Shown here in pieces: positions 59,063 to 64,000 of a stretch of 64,000 bases of DNA. Position numbers and translations under genes: made by a program. The notes beneath the pieces are model-generated. The model did no database searches and was not told where the DNA came from. It saw nothing but the letters and a program-made list of their open reading frames with translations. Source of the stretch: Yponomeuta sedellus (Eukaryota > Arthropoda > Insecta > Lepidoptera > Yponomeutidae); the NCBI GenBank assembly GCA_934045075.1, contig OW203732.1:19531889-19595888 (forward strand), read 5' to 3'. How positions within the stretch are numbered: the first letter of the stretch is position 1; each line of letters starts with the position of its first letter.

Positions 59063-59229
59063 TAGAAGCAGATCAAGCGATTTGTATTATTTCTGAGCGC
59101 AGCCTAGGCGGCTTAGCAAGACCGAATACGCGGCAAAAATTATTCCATCCCAAGATGTATTGATCGCCGTACTCAGTCAGTTATCTTCATAAATCAGGCA
59201 AAGTAATGCACAAATAATATTTTCTTTTC

Positions 59230-59525
59230 CGATTTTCAATTTCATTCAAATGTCATGTCGGAGAAATTACTTTTCCTTTCCTTCATTCCAATGGTTTTTA
59301 AAAAGGCGGCAAGGGTGTTTAGTATTATTATGCCGTATGTGTGACGTCATTTGGCGGTTACGTCCTTTTAGAATAAGACGAAATTCAAACAGAAAATTAT
59401 GAATGAAAATCGTCGAATTTCCGAAAATAAAAAAATATCCAGGGTCGTTTTATTTCGTATCTAGTTTCCTTTAAGACAGTAAAATACGTACGTATGCTAA
59501 AAAAATGAAATGTTGTCAATTGTGA
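59230..59525 (+). repeat. duplicated segment, empty-site copy
   Basis: Matches 62690-63490 (catgtcggag, cattccaatggtttttaaaa, gccgtatgtgtgacgtcatt, gtcgttttatttcgtatcta) without the 516-bp insertion at the ggttttt site. Confidence 0.9.
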
Positions 59526-60486
59526 CGTTTTATCGCCACATAACTCGTGACTCGAGCCATCGTACTACCCATGCTGGAGACAGTGTGACCTCTGTGTGAC
59601 ACAGATCATTTGCAAAAATTAGAGGTGGCACATGGTTGTTTCCCACTTTTGTGGTATATAATAAACTGTAAAATTCTTGGGCTTACAGAAAACATTATTA
59701 AAATATTCGTTTGTTCGTATTCTCTCTGAATAGATATTATCCTACATTTTGAAACTAGCTTCTCATTTGTTTATCTTGTTTGAAAACCTTGATATTTTTA
59801 GAGACCAATGCCAATGTCTTATGTCAAAATTACAAACCCGTTTTATTGATGCGAGAAATAACCAAATGTAATAAAGATAGTTTAGCACGATGACGTTAGG
59901 GAGTTACGAAAAAGCAAGGCTAGGGAGCAATAATCTGTTAATTTATTGTTGTTGTTTTTATAGACTTTGACTAACTGTAAGCAGCTAGCAGTTAATCAAC
60001 AGATAATTTAGGATATTATGTCATTTGAGTCACATTTTTTTCCAGTCTCAATATACTAAGTAGTCACAATTTTATTCTCCCGACGTTTTTGCTCGTTTGG
60101 GCTTGGAGTCACAATCCTCCTTCGACTACTTATGGCCGTTGCACATTAGACAATAATCGTAACGACACGCAATCGTCGAACTGGTAGTTTCATACATTTA
60201 CTAAGGTATTTGTGCGAATGTTCTGTGAACGTAGTCTGAGAACCAGTCCAACGATATCATAAAGCTACAAGCTATCCGGCTCGAAGGACCAGTGTGAAGG
60301 TACCTACTTAGGTACGGGATAATAGTGGACTTTAGCAAATAACACCAAAATATCAAATAATCAGCATACGTGTCTATATTTTTCATTGACGTAGGAAAAG
60401 TAAGTGAGTGACACCCGCCACTGATCCATGGACAGTCGTCTAATGTGAAGCCGGCCAATGGCACTAACTCTGCATCACATCGCACC

Positions 60487-61140
60487 TAGGGTTACCATCT
60501 GACCGGATAAAGCCGGTCTAGACCGGATTTTTACGTGTTAGACCGGACTCCGCCCGGATTTTACGTCAGACCGGATTTTTGTCATACTTGCATGTCCTCC
60601 AGCCCGCTCAAGCAAGCAAGGATGTGTTTAAAGAAGGATCTGCAATTTGAAAAAATCACAGACGCTCTTTTGAAGAGTTCTGCCTGCTTAAGAATTTTCT
60701 GAACACAAACAGTGATTTTTAATATCTTTTATTGGTGTATCTTTTTTAATACAATTAACGACAGCTCCAGAGTTTCAGAATTTCTGAAGATTTGTCAATA
60801 TTTCTTTAGTATTTTGCCACACAACGCAAATGTGGAGAGAGCGCAATGAGAGAGTTTTTTCTCTCATGACTTCTCAGTGGACCAAAGAGAGAAACAGACT
60901 TTCAGTGAGTGGAGTCAGTGAGAGCCATATTGCTTACACAATATAACTATAAACACGTGACGTGTGAACAATTTTATTGCGAAATAGCTGGAAAAAACAA
61001 CTTTTTGCATGCAGTAGATTAAAACTTACTCAAATACTATGATTTTTATTTAATACAGGTGCGTGACCGGACTTTTTTTTCAAAATCAGGATTTTTGACA
61101 TTTCAGACAGGATTTTGCATTTTTAGGCCTGGTAACCCTA
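60487..61140 (-). mobile_element. hAT element relic with 8-bp TSD
   Basis: TIRs TAGGGTTACCA (60487) and complement of TAGGGTTACCAG (ending 61140). Target duplication ATCGCACC at 60479-60486 and 61141-61148. The plus strand keeps a frameshifted hAT dimerisation domain near 60781-60930: FLKICQYFFSILPHNANVER, then in another frame RVFSLMTSQWTKERNRLSVS. Orientation by that coding piece is +, although the element is listed with its ends only; 654 bp, non-autonomous. Internal accggattttt words repeat near the left end. Confidence 0.82.
60781..60960 (+). pseudogene. hAT transposase C-terminal dimerisation domain, frameshifted
   Basis: LPHNANVER followed by a frame change within a gagagagcgcaatgagagag stretch, then VFSLMTSQWTKERNRL. 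In hAT transposases the pattern LPHSNAxVERxFSxMxxxxTKxRNRL is the dimerisation domain. Confidence 0.7.
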
Positions 61141-61463
61141 ATCGCACCCCCATATTTTATATTATCTCCCTAGCGTGGTAAATACACGTTCGTACAATCC
61201 GCTCACCGCAAAAGGCTTCTGAGGTAACCGGCGGCTCGTCGTGACAATAAATCCATGACCTCAAATGCTAAAGGTTACAACGTTACGTAAGTGCGAGAAG
61301 CACGCTTAGTGATCGTACGAATCGATGACCGAGGTGGCTTCGGCGCGAAGAAATTACTTACAGCTTGTCATGTAAAATCCAATGAAACGTGTATGTGCCT
61401 AGGATGTAAGAATTGGACAGTTGTGAAGTTTGGGACTCTGAATTGGACAGTTGTGAAGTTTGG

Positions 61464-61735
61464 GATTGATATCAACCTTTTGTATGTCCGCACTGCTGGG
61501 GCACGGGTCTCTTCCTGCATCGCAGGAAGGTTAGGCCATACTTCACCACGGGGGTCAAGTGCGGGTTGGTAGAGGACTGTCAGAAAGTGGCGGGCCTTAC
61601 TGTCAGAACACACACAAAAATGCCACTAGCGGTAGTCACAGTATGGTCGCCCATCCAAAAACTGACCGCGCCTGTTGCTTAACCCAGTTTTTGATTCCTA
61701 TCACACCGTTCAGCTACGCCACGAGCGCTTCTAGT
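61464..61735 (+). mobile_element. family B repeat with internal deletion
   Basis: Begins gatatcaaccttttgtatgt and lacks the middle part between gtcagaa and aaaatgccactagcgg. Confidence 0.75.
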
Positions 61736-62130
61736 TTGTGATTAACACACTATCAGGAGTGAATGCACTTTACCTGTAGGTCTAAAAATGTAGGTAGTTG
61801 AGATTTTTATATGCTTGTTCCGGAGATTACCACTGGCGTGACTAGGGTTACTTTCCAGGCTCCTCTTGTAAACCGGTGATCTGCTACACCGAATCCCCAT
61901 GCATGTATGCGATAACCCAACGTCACGAGACCTGGACCTACTGTTAGTGCATTACACTACAATGACAGATAAGTGGACGGGTCACGTGACGTGTTTTGTG
62001 GTTAAACCACTGGCGCATAGAAGGTTGGATACGTGCGCGGGCTTGGACTTAAAGCAGCAATGAAATGACATCGCCACATTCGTTCAATTGACAACAATTC
62101 ATATTTTACAATGCCCAGAACTAAAAATAC

Positions 62131-62530
62131 CGTTATACTATTTTTATTGCACTAACGAGTGCTAAGGACAATTTTAAAAACCTATTTAGAGGCTAAAAAT
62201 TCCACCCATGCCGGGATTCGTACCCGCGACCTCTGGCTATTCGTGCCAGCGCTCTATCCAACTGAGCTAATTGGCGACTCACCGACATCAGTGAAATTTC
62301 GAACCTCTTTACACCATTCTCTGTATTACGTACAGGCAGCGACATCACTTATCATCATCGCTGCCTGTACGTAATACAGAGAATATTGTAGAGGTTCGAA
62401 ATTTCACTGATGCCGATGAGTCGCCCATTAGCACAGTTGCATAGAGCGCTGGCACGGATAGCCAGAGGTCGCAGGTTCGAATCTAGGCATGGGTGGAATT
62501 TTTAGCCTCTAAATAGGTTTTTAAAAATAC
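62131..62530. mobile_element. inverted pair of family A copies
   Basis: Minus copy 62131-62350 joined to plus copy 62351-62528 at the gcagcgacat / gctgcctgtacgtaatacag region. Confidence 0.88.
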
Positions 62531-62689
62531 CGTTTCTTAATTTTGCTATCCTGATTACGAAAAAAATATTTAGAAATTTTATTAGTGCCTAATTTTAGAC
62601 AAAATAAATAAAAACCAAAAATTGTGTGAAGCCGTCACACACACGGTGGAATGAGGAGGTACCGTTGCCTAATATTAACAATGTTATGA

Positions 62690-63490
62690 CAAAACATCAT
62701 TCAAATGTCATGTCGGAGTAATTCCTTTTCCATTCCTTAATTCCAATGGTTTTTAGGGTTCCGTACCTCAAAAGGAAAAAACGGAACCCTTATAGGATCA
62801 CTTTGTTGTCCGTCTGTCCGTCCGTCCGTCCGTCTGTCAAGACCCTTTTTCTCAGGAACGCGTGGAGGTATGAAGCTGAAATTTATATCAATTACTCAGG
62901 TTTACTGTCCCTTGAAGCTGTGAAAAAATCAAACTTCTAAGCCAACGCAATCAAAAGATACAGCCGTTTATGCCGCAAATTTTCGACACTTGCAAGGGAA
63001 TCAAAACCTACAGGGTGCTTCCCGTGAACTCAGAATCTTGAAATTTGGTACGAAGCAACGTCTTATAGCATAGATAAAGGAAAAATTAGGAAAACCATAA
63101 ATTTTTAGTTACATCACATAGTATATTTTTTTTTAATAATTTTAAACTTACTACCCATTTCCTCATAAACGCGTAGAGGTATTAAATTGAAATTCATACC
63201 AAATACTCAGGTCTATAATACAGGTTTGTACGGAACCCTCGGTGCGCGAGTCTGACTCGCACTTGGCTGGTTTTAAAAAGTCTGCAAAGTTGTTAGTATT
63301 ATTAAGCCGTATGTGTGACGTCATTTGCCGTTTACATCCTTTTAGAATAAGACGCAGTTCAAACGGAAAATGATGAATGAAAATCATCGAATTTCCGAAA
63401 ATAAAAAAAATATGGGTCGTTTTATTTCGTATCTAGTTTCCTTTAAGACTGTAAAATACGTATGCTAAAAAATTGAAATGATGTCAATTA
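62690..63490 (+). repeat. duplicated segment, filled-site copy
   Basis: Same segment as 59230-59525, split at 62754 by a 516-bp element. Confidence 0.9.
62755..63270 (+). mobile_element. 516-bp lepidopteran repeat (agggttccgtacc ... cttggctgg)
   Basis: Starts agggttccgtacctcaaaag, contains a gtccgtccgtccgtccgtct run (62808-62838), ends gactcgcacttggctgg. The flanking direct repeat ggtttt (62749-62754, 63269-63274) and the empty copy at 59299-59314 define its ends. No coding capacity. Confidence 0.82.
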
Positions 63491-63968
63491 TTGTCATTGT
63501 TCATGCATTCTAACAAAATCTAGGGCCTGCTTAGTTGAACCATTCTGGTGTGGGTGTCGATGACAATGGAGTACCTATTTAAAAAAAGTTATGTTGTAAC
63601 TCCGATCTTGAGTAAGCTTACAGAAAGACAGTTCACACGTCTTAACTTATACTCGACGCAAAATCCGTAACAGAGCGCCAAATGTATCCATCTTTTGGGG
63701 GCGATTGGAGCTTCTGTTTAGAATTATTATATTGTGTTTGCGATCACAGGAATTGGAATCGATAGACGAAAGCGGCCTGGTACTGGAAACCACGACTAAT
63801 TATTGGTGTGCTACATTTGTGAAACCTTAGAACGTTGAATGTATTATCACTACCGATGAAGTACTGGGAAATGAACAGAACATCCGAAGTTTGGAACGCA
63901 TTATTTTCACAATTAAGTGTATAACGGATATTCATAGCTTATTCTCGCATTGTTTCATTACACGGAAA

Positions 63969-64000
63969 AGGATAAGATAAGAATATTCTTTATTATACAT
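63969..64000 (-). mobile_element. start of another CR1-like LINE 3' end, runs off the window
   Basis: The final 32 bases are the reverse complement of the aataaagaatattcttatct tail of the LINE at 43577-43612, so a minus-strand copy continues beyond the window. Confidence 0.65.

Overview
The window looks like nuclear DNA from a moth or butterfly (Lepidoptera). It is AT-rich, has intron-split genes with GT-AG junctions, and is loaded with repeat types typical of Lepidoptera: tRNA-derived SINE-like elements, Helitrons ending in CTAG, RTE and CR1/Jockey LINE pieces, a piggyBac-like element, a hAT relic and many TIR/fold-back elements. Most open frames of 60-120 codons lie inside repeats or opposite real exons. 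No bacterial, phage or CRISPR features are present.

Two host genes can be read completely. (1) A Drosophila-type (type 1) cryptochrome, cry1, on the + strand. Twelve coding exons run from 18233 to 43871 and join in phase into 1620 nt, a 539-residue protein (Drosophila CRY has 542). The photolyase-like FAD fold, the flavin-facing Cys (C402), the Trp chain (W328, W383, W406, plus W380) and a C-terminal F-M-W motif are all intact. (2) NUBP2 (Cfd1-type P-loop scaffold of cytosolic Fe-S cluster assembly) on the - strand. Four exons (52259 down to 49694) encode 258 residues. The two genes are tail to tail with about 5.8 kb between them.

Layout: 1-18190 is intergenic and repeat-rich. It holds a Harbinger-type MITE (1889-2286), a 447-codon RTE reverse transcriptase ORF (8153-9496), a Helitron with a deletion derivative of its own kind nested in it (9517-13799), more short Helitrons (14712-15248) and palindromes just upstream of cry1. 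18193-43871 is cry1. 43872-49693 is intergenic. 49694-52259 is NUBP2. 52260-64000 has no recognisable gene, but holds a hAT relic with 8-bp target duplications (60487-61140) and a duplicated segment that gives an empty and a filled site for a 516-bp element (62755-63270).

The most unusual feature is inside cry1. At six of its 22 splice junctions the adjacent intron carries local copies of the exon edge together with its splice site: exon 1 end (about 3 copies), exon 2 start (about 13 copies, the better-preserved ones with an in-frame stop), exon 4 end (1), exon 9 end (3), exon 10 3' half (2 long copies that include the exon end, plus 2 shorter pieces) and exon 11 end (a minisatellite of about 20 units). 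The sequence shows this arrangement directly. Whether the copies act as decoy or poison exons that tune CRY1 output is inference.
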